Shown piece by piece: positions 47,746-57,684 of a stretch of 64,000 nt of DNA; position 1 is the first letter of the stretch, and each line of letters opens with the position of its first letter. Source of the stretch: Acinetobacter lactucae. Lineage in GTDB: Bacteria > Pseudomonadota > Gammaproteobacteria > Pseudomonadales > Moraxellaceae. The notes beneath the pieces are model-generated. The model did no database searches, had not been told where the DNA came from, and saw only the letters and a program-made list of their open reading frames with translations. A program made the translations under genes and the position numbers. The stretch covers positions 1 to 64,000 of the forward strand of contig NZ_LRPE01000009.1 in NCBI RefSeq assembly GCF_001605885.1, read 5' to 3'.

Positions 47746-49398
47746 TTAATGCAAAGGCATTTTATCTAATCTACTTTGTTGAGCACCAAGCTCGGAACGT
47801 ACCACTTGTAACTCAAAGCCCTGTCTGTCTAACTCAGCTCTTTTACTTTTGTCAGTCAAAGAAACAACGATACTCACCAAAAATGCGAGTGGCATAGAAA
47901 ACAAAGCTGGATTATCAAACGGAAATATCGCTTTTTCATGTCCTAATACTCCAACCCAAACTGTCGGAGATAAAACTACGAAAACAATTGCAGAAATAAT
48001 TCCTGTAAAACCACCATATATAGCTCCTCGAGTGGTCAAATCTTTCCAATACATAGAAAGAATAAGTACAGGAAAGTTAGCTGAAGCAGCAATACCGAAC
48101 GTGAGACCCATTAAAAAAGCAATGTTCATTTTTTCAAATAAGATTCCACATGCTATTGCGATCACACCTAAAACCACCACCGAAAGTCGAGATACGACCA
48201 TTTCCTGTTTTTCAGTTGCTTTACCTTTCTTAATGACTTTTTGAAATAGATCATGAGATATTGCTGAAGCTCCAGCCAATGCCAAACCAGCAACAACCGC
48301 CAAGATCGTTGCAAATGCTACAGCAGATAAAAAGCCAAGTAATAAATTTCCACCAAGCGCCTTTGCTAGATGCATAGCAACCATATTACTACCACCAATG
48401 AGGTCACCACCTAATTGTCCACCTACAAAATAGTGTGGATTAGTGCCTACTATAGCGATTGAAGCTAAACCTAAAATACAGACTACAATAAAGAAATATC
48501 CAATGTAACCAGAAGCGTAAAACACGGAACGGCGTGCTTCAGCAGCATTTGGTACTGTAAAAAAGCGCATAAGAATATGTGGTAAACCAGCTAAACCAAA
48601 AATTAAACCAATAGACATAGATAAGGTATTAATTGGGTTTGATAGCATTGGTCCTGGTTCTAAGACTTTTTGTCCAAGTTTATGCGCATTAACGGCGGCC
48701 GTAGCCATATTATTTAGACTGAAACCAAATGCTTTAAATGCCAGAAATACTAAAACTGTTCCACCAAAGAGTAAAAGAATTGCTTTAACAATCTGTATCC
48801 ACGTTGTCGCAAGCATTCCTCCAAAAATGACATATACCAGCATTAAACAGCCAACAAGAATGACAGCAATTTTATAATCTAATCCAAACAGTAACTTAAT
48901 AAGCTGGCCTGCTCCCACCATTTGCAAAATTAAGTAACAACACACCACGATGAGCGAGCCACAAGTTGCTAAAATACGCGTTCTTTGTGGATCTAGTCTG
49001 TACGAGACAATATCGGCAAATGTATATTTTCCAAGGTTTCTAAGTCTCTCGGCCATTAAGAAAGTTAAAATAGGCCAACAAACAAAAAAGCCCGTCACAT
49101 AGATAAACCCATCATAACCTTTAAAGAAAACCATACTTGAAATACCCAGTAAGGTTGATGCCGACATATAATCACCAGCAATCGCCAGACCATTTTGTTT
49201 AGCAGAAATTGAATTGCCAGCTGTATAAAAATCTTCTTTTGATACGGTTTTCTTGGCAGCTTTAAAGGTAATAAGCAATGAAATACCGACTACGCATCCA
49301 AACATGATGATTGCAGTCCAGTTTCTTGGTTCAGTTGGAGCCGCCCAAGCACCCGAGCTAAGTAAAGCGAGAATAGTAAAAGCTATATATTTATTCAT
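47746..49398 (-). CDS. lvaG: ActP-like solute:sodium symporter (LvaG-like)
   Basis: A 550-residue sodium:solute symporter with about 13 helices, resembling acetate permease ActP. It has a signal-like first helix, the early GDYMSASTLLGISSMVF motif and ISHDLFQKVIKKGK in the later loop. Together with a DUF485 partner it matches the acetate-permease pair found at the end of the levulinate (lva) operon of P. putida. It should import short-chain organic acids such as levulinate. Its start overlaps the DUF485 gene by 8 bp. Confidence 0.85.
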   Translation of the reverse strand: MNKYIAFTILALLSSGAWAAPTEPRNWTAIIMFGCVVGISLLITFKAAKKTVSKEDFYTAGNSISAKQNGLAIAGDYMSASTLLGISSMVFFKGYDGFIYVTGFFVCWPILTFLMAERLRNLGKYTFADIVSYRLDPQRTRILATCGSLIVVCCYLILQMVGAGQLIKLLFGLDYKIAVILVGCLMLVYVIFGGMLATTWIQIVKAILLLFGGTVLVFLAFKAFGFSLNNMATAAVNAHKLGQKVLEPGPMLSNPINTLSMSIGLIFGLAGLPHILMRFFTVPNAAEARRSVFYASGYIGYFFIVVCILGLASIAIVGTNPHYFVGGQLGGDLIGGSNMVAMHLAKALGGNLLLGFLSAVAFATILAVVAGLALAGASAISHDLFQKVIKKGKATEKQEMVVSRLSVVVLGVIAIACGILFEKMNIAFLMGLTFGIAASANFPVLILSMYWKDLTTRGAIYGGFTGIISAIVFVVLSPTVWVGVLGHEKAIFPFDNPALFSMPLAFLVSIVVSLTDKSKRAELDRQGFELQVVRSELGAQQSRLDKMPLH

Positions 49399-49702
49399 AA
49401 CGGTATTCCTTTCTTAATTTTTCTTTTTGTTTGTCAAAATATTGATTTGTAATGAAGATATATAAGCCTGTTATTAGCCAGCTTGATACAATAACAACTG
49501 CAGCAATAGGCCAACCAACTGTGACCTTGCTTGCTTCTAATGGCATTGCAAGCAACTCAGGTCGAAATGTGGCTGTTCCTATAAAGATAAAATAAATGCT
49601 AAGTACGATTAAACTTAAAAAAACAGCAAATCGGTTTCTTTGCTTCACCATCTTTTTAAATTTAGTATCTAAGACAATGCTTGCTTCCTGAGAGTAATTC
49701 AT
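49391..49702 (-). CDS. lvaF: DUF485 membrane protein (LvaF/YjcH-like)
   Basis: A 103-residue protein with two transmembrane helices (about 27-49 and 62-86), of the DUF485/YjcH family, which always accompanies ActP-type symporters. It overlaps the symporter gene by 8 bp and follows the acyl-CoA ligase by 27 bp. Probably a small subunit or assembly partner of the symporter. Confidence 0.87.
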   Translation of the reverse strand: MNYSQEASIVLDTKFKKMVKQRNRFAVFLSLIVLSIYFIFIGTATFRPELLAMPLEASKVTVGWPIAAVVIVSSWLITGLYIFITNQYFDKQKEKLRKEYRYE

Positions 49703-49729
49703 ATAAAAAATCCTTTTTTATGTAGATCA

Positions 49730-51364
49730 TTATTTACATTCAGCAAAAGAACTATTGGTGAAATAGTCGTGATAACGTTCTCTCAATATTTTTTTACTGA
49801 TTTTTCCAGTGGGTGTATGCGGTATTTCTTCAACCAATATGGTTGCTGAAGGAATGGCCCATTTATGTAATTTGGATGATAGAAAAACTACAATTTCAGA
49901 ATGTTCAATTTTTTCTTGTGGAGACTTTGGCACCAATATTAAAAGTGGGCGTTCTCCCCATTTCGGATGATTGGCGGCAATAACGGCGGCTTCTGCAACT
50001 TTTTCATATCCCATCGCTGCATTTTCAACTTCAACACTACTGACCCACTCTCCTCCCGACTTGATCATATCTTTAGCGCGGTCTGTAATATGCATATATC
50101 CATATTCATCTATGCACGCGATATCTCCTGTATCAAACCATGTATTATTTTCATCTAAGGTTTTGGGTTGATTGATATATTGCTCAGCAATCGTATGTCC
50201 TCGTACTTCTAAAATGCCTTCATGAACACCATCGTGAGGAAGTAATTGATGATTTTCATCACGTAATCTCATTTGAAGGCCAAAGATAGGTTTACCGCAC
50301 TTAATTGATTGAGTTTCAATGTTGCTTTTAATTTGATCTAATCGATTACAAGTCCCCATTGAACTGGTTTCAGTCATTCCCCAAGCATTTTCAACAGCAA
50401 CGCCATATTGACTCAAAGACTCAATTAGCGAATATGGTGCAGCAGATCCACCAGAAATCGCACGTTTTAAACTGACTGATGAAATATGATGATCTTCAAG
50501 ATAATTTTTAAAAGAATTCCAGATGGTAGGAACAGCCATAGAAATATCGACGTGCTCTGATTGGATCAAATTGAAAATTTTCTCAGTCTGACCGGCAAAT
50601 GAATGAGGCCAAACGATTTTTGCCCCCGATAAAACGGCGTTAAATGGCATTCCCCATGCGCTAATATGATAAAGAGGAACCAAAGGCATAATACAACTGC
50701 CATGCGTTAACCCAATCGCATTTGGCATGCTGAGTATTAACGCATGTAATACCGTACTACGATGTGAGTAAAGAACACCTTTAGGATCGCCTGTTGTACC
50801 GGATGTATAGCAAAGTCCACTTGCACGTTGTTCCGGGATATCTGGCCAATCATATTCAGGCTGTTCTGAAGCAATGATCTCTTCATAAAACATAAAATCA
50901 AATTTTGCTTTTAGATCGCTATTAGGATCACCCAACACGATAAAATGCTTTATGACTTGCTTTATATTGTCATAGATAGAATCAACTAATGCCAAACAAT
51001 CAGGCTCAATAATAAGTACTTCATCTTGAGCAGAATTGATAATTTGAATTAATTGTTCAGCTGCCAATTTAGGATTAATTGTATGATAAATTCTTCCCGT
51101 ACATGGGATGGCGTAATGTAATTCAAAGTGCTGATATGAGTTCCATGCCATTGTTCCAACTTTAGCATCAGGACTTACACCTAATCGATCTAACACATTG
51201 GCAAACTGAGCAACTCGCCCGAAAGCATCTTTATATGTATATCGATGCTTAGTGACCCCATCTGCCTTTAAGGATACAATTTCTTGATCTGTATAAACTG
51301 TCAAAGCATGCTGCATTATTGAAGTAATATTTAAATTACAATGCATCATTAATCCATTCGTCAT
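49730..51364 (-). CDS. lvaE: AMP-forming acyl-CoA ligase (LvaE-like)
   Basis: An acyl-CoA synthetase of about 544 residues with the AMP-binding motif [16 protein letters not shown], the GMTETSS core and the C-terminal ligase lysine in PTGKISKK. It resembles medium-chain AlkK-type ligases and, by gene order, LvaE, which activates levulinate or 4-hydroxyvalerate to its CoA ester. The ATG at 51364 with a GAGGGA site is preferred over 51382. Transcription probably begins at a sigma-54 promoter 50-70 bp upstream. Confidence 0.85.
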   Translation of the reverse strand: MTNGLMMHCNLNITSIMQHALTVYTDQEIVSLKADGVTKHRYTYKDAFGRVAQFANVLDRLGVSPDAKVGTMAWNSYQHFELHYAIPCTGRIYHTINPKLAAEQLIQIINSAQDEVLIIEPDCLALVDSIYDNIKQVIKHFIVLGDPNSDLKAKFDFMFYEEIIASEQPEYDWPDIPEQRASGLCYTSGTTGDPKGVLYSHRSTVLHALILSMPNAIGLTHGSCIMPLVPLYHISAWGMPFNAVLSGAKIVWPHSFAGQTEKIFNLIQSEHVDISMAVPTIWNSFKNYLEDHHISSVSLKRAISGGSAAPYSLIESLSQYGVAVENAWGMTETSSMGTCNRLDQIKSNIETQSIKCGKPIFGLQMRLRDENHQLLPHDGVHEGILEVRGHTIAEQYINQPKTLDENNTWFDTGDIACIDEYGYMHITDRAKDMIKSGGEWVSSVEVENAAMGYEKVAEAAVIAANHPKWGERPLLILVPKSPQEKIEHSEIVVFLSSKLHKWAIPSATILVEEIPHTPTGKISKKILRERYHDYFTNSSFAECK

Positions 51365-51415
51365 TCTTATTCCCTCACACAATTTAGCAACTGATTCAGA
51401 TGCTTATATGAGTCA

Positions 51416-51433
51416 ATGCAACTATGGTGCCAA
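51416..51433 (-). promoter_or_regulatory. Sigma-54 promoter of lvaEFG
   Basis: On the minus strand TTGGCACCATAGTTGCAT matches the sigma-54 consensus (TGGCAC-N5-TTGCA) perfectly, with GG and GC 10 nt apart. It is 52 bp before the ligase start. Confidence 0.9.
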
Positions 51434-51492
51434 ATATTTTTATTATTATTTTCAATAGCTTATTAAGTTTTGTTATTTTTCTTTTTTGAAAA

Positions 51493-51510
51493 AATTTCAA
51501 TTTTGAAATT
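51493..51510. promoter_or_regulatory. Palindromic activator site for lvaEFG
   Basis: AATTTCAA-TT-TTGAAATT is a perfect dyad about 60-75 bp upstream of the sigma-54 promoter. It overlaps the stop codon of the lvaR-like gene. The same motif type occurs upstream of lvaA, so it is a likely LvaR binding site. Confidence 0.65.
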
Positions 51511-53392
51511 AATTATTTATTAACTTCATTCTACGCCACAAAGTAGTTCGGCTAATTCCGAGTTTTTGTGCAGCAAGGTCTAAATCACCATCTACTTCTG
51601 CAAGTATTTGTTCAATTAAACTCAATTCCTGATTTACCTTTACTTCTTTTAATAAAGGTTGTGCAGTTTGATTCATTTGCGGCTGAAATAGCTCCGGTAA
51701 TTGTTGTTTTAAAAATTCTGGAGTTAAAATTTCCTGATCAAGCTCCAATAACACATTGATTCTTTCAACAATGTTCTCAAGTTCACGAATATTACCCGGC
51801 CAAGAATAATGATAAAAAGCCTTCTGTAAAATATTAGGCAAATCATCCAGCGTTTTCTTATACTTCTCTAAAAACAGATTTGCTAAATACAAGACATCTT
51901 CTTTTCGTTCTTTTAAAGAAGGTGTATACACTCTTAAAATATTTAAACGATAGTAAAGATCTGCCCTAAACGTACCATTTTGTACTAACTCTTCTAAATT
52001 CGCGTGAGTTGCAGCAATTACACGTATATCTAAATGATGGCTCACCACGGAGCCTAAACGGTTAATCTGTCTCTCTTGCAATACCCTTAAAAATCTAGTT
52101 TGGAGATGTAGTGGCATATCGCCAATTTCATCTAAAAACAGTGTTCCGGTATGCGCCGCTTCAATTAAACCAATACGCCCATTTTTTTTCGCCCCTGTAA
52201 AAGCCCCTTCTTCATAACCAAAAAGCTCACTTTCTAATAAACTTTCAGGAAAAGATGCACAGTTGATCGCTACAAATGGCGCTTTATAACGAGTGCTATG
52301 ATTATGAATACTTTGTGCCAGCACTTCCTTACCCGTACCACTCTCACCCGTAATGAGAATCGTACTATCGGTTTTTGCATATGCTTTTGATAACTTGATA
52401 ATCTGCTGGAAATTGGAATTTTGAGTGAAAATCTGGTCAAAGGTATATCTGGTATTGAAGTTCTTAGACGAAACCTTTCTAAACTGACTATTAGACTGCT
52501 CTAAGGCATTTAACTCCTGCACTCTTAAGATATAGCCATCTATATAGTCATTTTTTAGCTTGGAAATATATACAGCAAGCTTTAGATTTTTAAATTGAAC
52601 GAGTTGATGACTATTTTCTTGATCGATATCAAAGTTGAGCCCTTCAAAAATCTCTAATGCTGGTTTGTTTAATACATCTGAAGGATCTTTTTCGAGTAAA
52701 GCACTCATGGAGTTATTAATTAAAGAAATCTTTTTTTGTTTTGTGATAAAACAAATACCTTCATTTAAGTGATTAAAAATCTCGGTCAAACGTAAAGTCG
52801 AGTACTGCTCCCTACGGATCTTTTCAAGGGTACGCAAAGCATTTTGCAGCAAGTCTTTTAAAGACGGTACACTAATAGCCAAATGTCCGACTAGATTTTC
52901 ATTGAGTGCCAGCTCTACTGCAACAGGCGAACCAATAATGGCATCAAAGCCTTGATTCTTAATTAAATGAATGGTTTTCTTGGCATCTAAATATGAGTCA
53001 TAGTTAAATTGTTGTATATCTAAAGCAAAAATATCCGAATAGTTCTCAAGATCAACTGTAGACGTGTTCCCAACCAAAGCAATGCGCTTATATTGTTTTA
53101 AATTTGATATGGCCTGAATGACATCAAAAGTGCCGGTTCGAATAACCTGAATATCTATATTTAATTTCTTTTGTAGAAAACTTGCTGTAGCTCCCGTACA
53201 AAGAAGAATCTGACAGCCATTTTCTACTAAGGTTTGAGCAACATCTTGTACATCCGAAATATGGCATTCCACCAAATCAATTTCATCAGAATCTACTTCA
53301 TTTATTGCCAGCTCGACCAAAGAGCGAAAACCATTAATATTAGGTTTTTTAATATAGGTGACCAAAATATTAATTGGTTTTCGATTTAGCAT
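51509..53392 (-). CDS. lvaR: Sigma-54-dependent activator with PrpR-N domain (LvaR-like)
   Basis: A 627-residue enhancer-binding protein. The N-terminal 190 residues match the PrpR ligand-sensing domain, then a PAS-like segment (200-310), then the AAA+ domain with [14 protein letters not shown] and [10 protein letters not shown], and a Fis-type helix-turn-helix at the end ([19 protein letters not shown]). It probably senses an acid or CoA intermediate of the lva pathway. It starts 23 bp after the SDR gene, so it lies inside the lvaA unit and may amplify its own synthesis. Confidence 0.87.
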   Translation of the reverse strand: MLNRKPINILVTYIKKPNINGFRSLVELAINEVDSDEIDLVECHISDVQDVAQTLVENGCQILLCTGATASFLQKKLNIDIQVIRTGTFDVIQAISNLKQYKRIALVGNTSTVDLENYSDIFALDIQQFNYDSYLDAKKTIHLIKNQGFDAIIGSPVAVELALNENLVGHLAISVPSLKDLLQNALRTLEKIRREQYSTLRLTEIFNHLNEGICFITKQKKISLINNSMSALLEKDPSDVLNKPALEIFEGLNFDIDQENSHQLVQFKNLKLAVYISKLKNDYIDGYILRVQELNALEQSNSQFRKVSSKNFNTRYTFDQIFTQNSNFQQIIKLSKAYAKTDSTILITGESGTGKEVLAQSIHNHSTRYKAPFVAINCASFPESLLESELFGYEEGAFTGAKKNGRIGLIEAAHTGTLFLDEIGDMPLHLQTRFLRVLQERQINRLGSVVSHHLDIRVIAATHANLEELVQNGTFRADLYYRLNILRVYTPSLKERKEDVLYLANLFLEKYKKTLDDLPNILQKAFYHYSWPGNIRELENIVERINVLLELDQEILTPEFLKQQLPELFQPQMNQTAQPLLKEVKVNQELSLIEQILAEVDGDLDLAAQKLGISRTTLWRRMKLINN

Positions 53393-53415
53393 TTTTTACT
53401 CCATTAAAAAACGTT

Positions 53416-54183
53416 TTATATAGGGGCAGAACTATGACCGCCGTCGACTTTAATTTCGATGCCTGTGATGCCTTGGCCCGCTTGAGAAGCAAGTAATAGT
53501 AGAGGCCCATTTAAATCATCAAATTCTACAAACTTCCTTGTAGGAATCTTCTTTAAAAGCTGTTGCCCTGCCTCACTCGTTAAATATTCCTCATTAATTT
53601 CAGTAATCATATAACCTGGAGCTATAGCATTTACATTTATACCAAATCTAGCTAACTCTACTGCCATTACTTCTGTTAAATGACGTAATCCAGCTTTTGA
53701 CGCACAGTACGGGCTAACACCAAGGTTAGTAGACTGAGAAAGAATTGAAGTGATATTGATGATCGACCCTTTACGATCAGCTTTAATCATATGCTGCACA
53801 ACTTCTTGTGCACATTGCCAAGGCGCTTTAAGGTTAGTATCTACAATCTTATCCCAGTCTTCATCGTTATAATCAAGAAAACGCTTGGTATCACCTACTC
53901 CAGCATTATTAATTAACACATCTATGGTCACTCCTTCTACTTCTAAGGCAGTGAGCATATCTTTTACAGCTAAACGGTCATTTACATCTAATGAAAAAGT
54001 ATGAACTTTTACTCCAAACTCATTTTTGATATAGGACTCTAACTCTTTCAATCGTTCTAATCGTCTGGCACAAATGACAATATGAGCTCCTTCCTTAGCA
54101 AACAATTCAGCCATATGATGTCCCAAACCACTTGAAGCACCCGTAATTAAAATATATTTATCTTTTACGTCAAAAATATTCAT
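53416..54183 (-). CDS. lvaD: Short-chain dehydrogenase (LvaD-like)
   Basis: A 255-residue SDR with TGASSGLGHHMAELF (NAD(P) binding), the NNAG motif, catalytic Ser/Tyr/Lys (SPYCASKAG) and a GITG-E-VDGG end. By gene order it corresponds to LvaD, which reduces levulinyl-CoA to 4-hydroxyvaleryl-CoA. It has a strong GGGAGG site. It lies 19 bp after the acyl-CoA dehydrogenase gene. Confidence 0.87.
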   Translation of the reverse strand: MNIFDVKDKYILITGASSGLGHHMAELFAKEGAHIVICARRLERLKELESYIKNEFGVKVHTFSLDVNDRLAVKDMLTALEVEGVTIDVLINNAGVGDTKRFLDYNDEDWDKIVDTNLKAPWQCAQEVVQHMIKADRKGSIINITSILSQSTNLGVSPYCASKAGLRHLTEVMAVELARFGINVNAIAPGYMITEINEEYLTSEAGQQLLKKIPTRKFVEFDDLNGPLLLLASQAGQGITGIEIKVDGGHSSAPI

Positions 54184-54202
54184 TCTTTTATTCCTCCCTT
54201 TA

Positions 54203-55363
54203 TTATGCCTGTTTCCCTAATAGCTTTTTAGCAATGCTCATGCGATGAACTTCATTTGCTCCATCATAGATTCTGAAACCACGAGCATCTTTAAAAATCT
54301 TGCAGACTACTGATTCATCCGTCATGGCCTGACCACCTAAAATCTGAACTGACCGATCCACCACACGCCAGATACCTTCAGAACTGATCACCTTGACTAA
54401 ACTGGACTCGTAGTTTCCTTTCTCGCCCAAATCTAAAACCTGCGCGCAATAATGAACAGCTAATCGAGTCGTTAAGATATCCATTTCATTGTCGGCAAGC
54501 ATAAAACCTACACCTTGATGGTCGCCTAATCTCTTACCAAAAGATTGGCGTTCACGTGCATATTGTGTAGCAATATCATGTGCTCTTTTGGCTTGTCCCA
54601 GCCATCTCATACAATGTGTTAAACGAGCTGGGGCTAGGCGAACTTGAGCATATTTAAAGCCTTTACCAATTTCACCCAAGACATTTTCTTTAGGTATACG
54701 TAAGTTCTCAAAGCGTAAAATGCCATGTCCTCCCGAAAAACATGAATCCATAGCATTCATACTTTTTTCTAATATAAAGCCATCAACATCCGTATTTGTT
54801 AAAAACATAGAAGCAGTGCCATCTTCCATCTTTGCCATAATAATAGCGACACTTGCTCCTTCTGCTCCTGTAATTAACCATTTATGCCCATTAATAATAT
54901 AATCATCACCATCAGCAATTGCGGTTGTTTGAAGCATAGATGGATCTGAGCCAGCACCCGGTGCAGGTTCAGTCATAGCAAAGCAAGATCTAATTTCCCC
55001 CGCGACTAGCTTCCTTAACCATCTTTCTTTTTGCGCATCATTCGCTACAGCATCTAATAAATGAATATTTCCTTCATCGGGTGCATGAATGTTTAAAGCA
55101 ATTGGACCTAAAGCAGAATAACCCGCTTCCTCAAAAGCCACAGCCTTTTGTAAATGCGACCATGCAAGTCCTCCCATCTCCTGACTTGCATGTGGAGTAA
55201 GTAGTCCCCAACGGCGTGCACGACTTACTAATTCACTGCGCAACGCTTCACTAGGCCCATGGCTATCTTGACGAGGATCATTTTCTAATGGAATTACCTC
55301 TTGTTGGATAAACTCTCTTACTTTCTGTTGTAACTCTAATAATTCATTAGATAGCGTGATCAT
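54203..55363 (-). CDS. lvaC: Acyl-CoA dehydrogenase (LvaC-like, ACAD10/11-type)
   Basis: A 386-residue acyl-CoA dehydrogenase of the ACAD10/11-like branch. It has CFAMTEPAPGAGSDPS (FAD/substrate), HKWLITGAEGA and, near the end, RIYDGANEVHRMSIAKKLLG. In the lva pathway LvaC works on 4-phosphovaleryl-CoA made by LvaAB and helps eliminate phosphate and shift oxidation to carbon 3. It shares an ATGA overlap with the phosphatase gene, showing tight coupling. Confidence 0.87.
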   Translation of the reverse strand: MITLSNELLELQQKVREFIQQEVIPLENDPRQDSHGPSEALRSELVSRARRWGLLTPHASQEMGGLAWSHLQKAVAFEEAGYSALGPIALNIHAPDEGNIHLLDAVANDAQKERWLRKLVAGEIRSCFAMTEPAPGAGSDPSMLQTTAIADGDDYIINGHKWLITGAEGASVAIIMAKMEDGTASMFLTNTDVDGFILEKSMNAMDSCFSGGHGILRFENLRIPKENVLGEIGKGFKYAQVRLAPARLTHCMRWLGQAKRAHDIATQYARERQSFGKRLGDHQGVGFMLADNEMDILTTRLAVHYCAQVLDLGEKGNYESSLVKVISSEGIWRVVDRSVQILGGQAMTDESVVCKIFKDARGFRIYDGANEVHRMSIAKKLLGKQA

Positions 55364-56088
55364 GAGCTGAGCTCCTTTAATTTAAAACCTTGGGTCGCGA
55401 TATACGTTTCATACACATCATCCATAGCGCTATTAAATAGCTCATTTTTAATCAGATTATATGCAGTGAAGTTTTGGAGTTTGATTCGTTTACTTATAAC
55501 AATTTGATTTTCAATCTTTAGATCAAGAATATTTAAACAGCCATAATCCTGTTCCTGCGAATAGACATCTTTGCAGTCATGCCCATATACCCAATTAATA
55601 AGTATTCTGTTCACAATATCGTGCGAAGAAATAAGAATATTCTGGTCTTTGTTCGCCGTTAAAATTATCTTTTCAAACCATGTCAGTACACGTGTAATAA
55701 AAAGAGACCAACTTTCACCTTGTACAAACAACTCAAGATTGTTTTTATGGAACTGATAGGCCTTTTTGATTTCCAGCTCAGCGCGATCAAAAGAAATTTC
55801 CCTTAAACGTCCTGCTTTAATTTCTCGAATATCATCAAATGACATAATGTTTTTAGGTTCGCTTTGATAGCTATTCAGAATCTCTGCGGTTTGTATTGAA
55901 CGAGGCATGGTAGACGAATAAATTTTTTCAAAATTAATATCGCGTAATTGATGTGCTAAACCTTGTATTTGTTCTATTCCACGTTGAGATAATTGGGCAA
56001 ATTTAGGATTAATCGGATTATTATCTGCATCAAAATATGAAACATGCCCATGTCGAACCAAATAAATACGTAGCCGATGCTTATCCAT
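55360..56088 (-). CDS. Histidine phosphatase family protein
   Basis: A 242-residue histidine-phosphatase (phosphoglycerate-mutase-like) protein. The phosphohistidine motif is LVRHGHVS (Arg12, His13, Gly14) and the second catalytic His is in ISSHDIVNRI. It is not part of the P. putida lva operon but sits here between lvaB-like and lvaC-like genes, overlapping both (8 and 4 bp). It may hydrolyse a phosphorylated acyl-CoA or recycle stalled 4-phosphoacyl-CoA. Confidence 0.85.
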   Translation of the reverse strand: MDKHRLRIYLVRHGHVSYFDADNNPINPKFAQLSQRGIEQIQGLAHQLRDINFEKIYSSTMPRSIQTAEILNSYQSEPKNIMSFDDIREIKAGRLREISFDRAELEIKKAYQFHKNNLELFVQGESWSLFITRVLTWFEKIILTANKDQNILISSHDIVNRILINWVYGHDCKDVYSQEQDYGCLNILDLKIENQIVISKRIKLQNFTAYNLIKNELFNSAMDDVYETYIATQGFKLKELSS

Positions 56089-56425
56089 GATGAGCCACCT
56101 TGGGTTCAGTAATTTTTAGGTCTTCAGAATTAAGAGCTTTTAATATTTCAAATGTATGCTCAGATTGTTTACCCTCACGTATATCGGCAATAAACAATTG
56201 AATAGCATCATCAACATCTTTGATTGGAAAAGAAAAATAATCTTGCAAAATTCCTGAGCTATGTAATGAACAAGTTTCCTTTTGCAAAATATAAGCCTGC
56301 AAAATTTCAAAGCTTCGCATCAGCATTAACAAGTTATATTTCTGATTGCCCGATTGCGGTAAAAGCTCATTTTTAATCACGGCTTGACTCGCTTTGATCA
56401 GGTCAATCACTTTTTGCTCTTTCAT
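56081..56425 (-). CDS. lvaB: LvaB-like small protein
   Basis: A 114-residue mostly helical protein. I recognise it from position: in the lva operon a small protein (LvaB) is encoded between the kinase and dehydrogenase genes and is needed for kinase activity. It overlaps the kinase gene by 4 bp (ATGA) and the phosphatase gene by 8 bp. Sequence alone gives no motif. It is probably a helper subunit of the kinase. Confidence 0.7.
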   Translation of the reverse strand: MKEQKVIDLIKASQAVIKNELLPQSGNQKYNLLMLMRSFEILQAYILQKETCSLHSSGILQDYFSFPIKDVDDAIQLFIADIREGKQSEHTFEILKALNSEDLKITEPKVAHHG

Positions 56426-57411
56426 TCTTTTTCTCCCAATATTTCCAAGATATTCTTTTCAAGGCGGGGAACTAAAAATTCCGTTAGGGCTAGTTCAAGT
56501 GATGGAGTAGTCATTTCATTGTTTCGGTCAGACTGCTGCATGGCAATAATTGCCCATCGAACATGAGACAGCACATGCCAGAACTTCATTTCAAATTCAG
56601 GGATATAGATATCGGAAATTTCAGCATAGGCTTTGGCAAAGTCTTTATATGAACCTATACCCCCTGCTATATTTTTATCTTGACCAAAACGCCAGCATTT
56701 AGAAGTAAACCAACCTATATCTTCTCTACGGTCGCCCCACTGGGTAAACTCCCAATCTAAAATTCCAGAAATCTGATCATCATTAATCATGATGTTGCCG
56801 ATGCGATAATCACCATGGACTAACACCAGATCATCTACTTTTGGAATATTGTTAAACATCCATTGAATTGCATACTCAAGAATTGGACGATGTCTTTTCA
56901 AGCTATCTAGTTGCTCTATAAAACTTTTAAGTTTTTTCTCTAAATATTGATCTCTATCTGGCTTAGGAAGTAATTTTTCTAATATTTCGTCTGATTGAAT
57001 GGCATGTATTAAAGCCAGTTGTTTACCCATTTCTTGAGTAATTTTTTTTCGTTTTTCTTCTTCAGCAATTCGAACTAATTTATGGCCTTCTGTTACACCA
57101 TCAATTTTTTTCATAATGAAGAAATCACTATTTAAAAAGTTAGGTGATTTTTCAAAATAAAGCGGCTGTGGCACTTTAATTCCAAAATGATAGAGGCGAT
57201 TTAAAAGTAAATACTCTTGTTCACGATCTGAACTGGCCTCTACGCTCGACTCAGCATTTTTTCGCAGAACTAAAGCAAAATCTTGAGTTTGAACGAGCCA
57301 ATTTTCTTGAATAGCCCCACCACTCATCTTTTTTAACTGAATCTCATGAGGAATTAACCCCAAATTTTCCTGCAATAGGCCGCTCAATTGCAGTATATGG
57401 TTAGCATTCAT
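56422..57411 (-). CDS. lvaA: APH-fold acyl-CoA kinase (LvaA-like)
   Basis: A 329-residue protein of the aminoglycoside phosphotransferase fold. LVHGDYRIGNIMIND holds the catalytic Asp and metal Asn, and GILDWEFTQWGD the metal-binding DWE. In lva-like operons this kinase phosphorylates the 4-hydroxy group of 4-hydroxyacyl-CoA; the mammalian ACAD10/11 proteins carry the same domain fused to the dehydrogenase. Not an antibiotic-resistance enzyme in this setting. An AAGGAG site and a sigma-54 promoter precede it. Confidence 0.87.
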   Translation of the reverse strand: MNANHILQLSGLLQENLGLIPHEIQLKKMSGGAIQENWLVQTQDFALVLRKNAESSVEASSDREQEYLLLNRLYHFGIKVPQPLYFEKSPNFLNSDFFIMKKIDGVTEGHKLVRIAEEEKRKKITQEMGKQLALIHAIQSDEILEKLLPKPDRDQYLEKKLKSFIEQLDSLKRHRPILEYAIQWMFNNIPKVDDLVLVHGDYRIGNIMINDDQISGILDWEFTQWGDRREDIGWFTSKCWRFGQDKNIAGGIGSYKDFAKAYAEISDIYIPEFEMKFWHVLSHVRWAIIAMQQSDRNNEMTTPSLELALTEFLVPRLEKNILEILGEKE

Positions 57412-57439
57412 TATTCACTCCTTGTAACTATATGCGTTG

Positions 57440-57457
57440 GAGCAAATTGCATGCCAT
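57440..57457 (-). promoter_or_regulatory. Sigma-54 promoter of the lvaA unit
   Basis: On the minus strand ATGGCATGCAATTTGCTC carries GG and GC 10 nt apart and a near-perfect -24/-12 pair (TGGCAT, TTGCT). It is 29 bp before the kinase start. Confidence 0.8.
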
Positions 57458-57491
57458 TATTTTTACATTAAAATTCAAATACTTAAAAAAC

Positions 57492-57539
57492 AAAAAACAT
57501 TTCAAATATGAAATTAATTTCATATTTGAAATGTTTTTT
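57492..57539. promoter_or_regulatory. 48-bp perfect palindrome upstream of lvaA
   Basis: Every base from 57492 to 57539 pairs with its mirror base. Inside are two copies of a smaller dyad, ATTTCA-N4-TGAAAT, at 57499-57514 and 57517-57532. These match the site upstream of lvaE, so this is probably a double LvaR enhancer about 35 bp upstream of the sigma-54 promoter. The A/T tails could also make it a terminator. Confidence 0.7.
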
Positions 57540-57684
57540 ATTCTAGAGCTTTAATGAGTGTTTTGTAAAAAAGTTAAATTTTGATGGATCAATTTTTTAA
57601 GCTTAAAAATATCATGATTTATTTTTTAGTGAGTTCACGAAAAGCTGCCGATAGTATTTATCAACAGCTTCGTATGAAATGAAA

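Noticed and set aside
56422-57411. Aminoglycoside resistance phosphotransferase
   Set aside because: The fold is shared, but the gene overlaps lvaB-like and acyl-CoA genes behind a sigma-54 promoter, which fits an acyl-CoA kinase.
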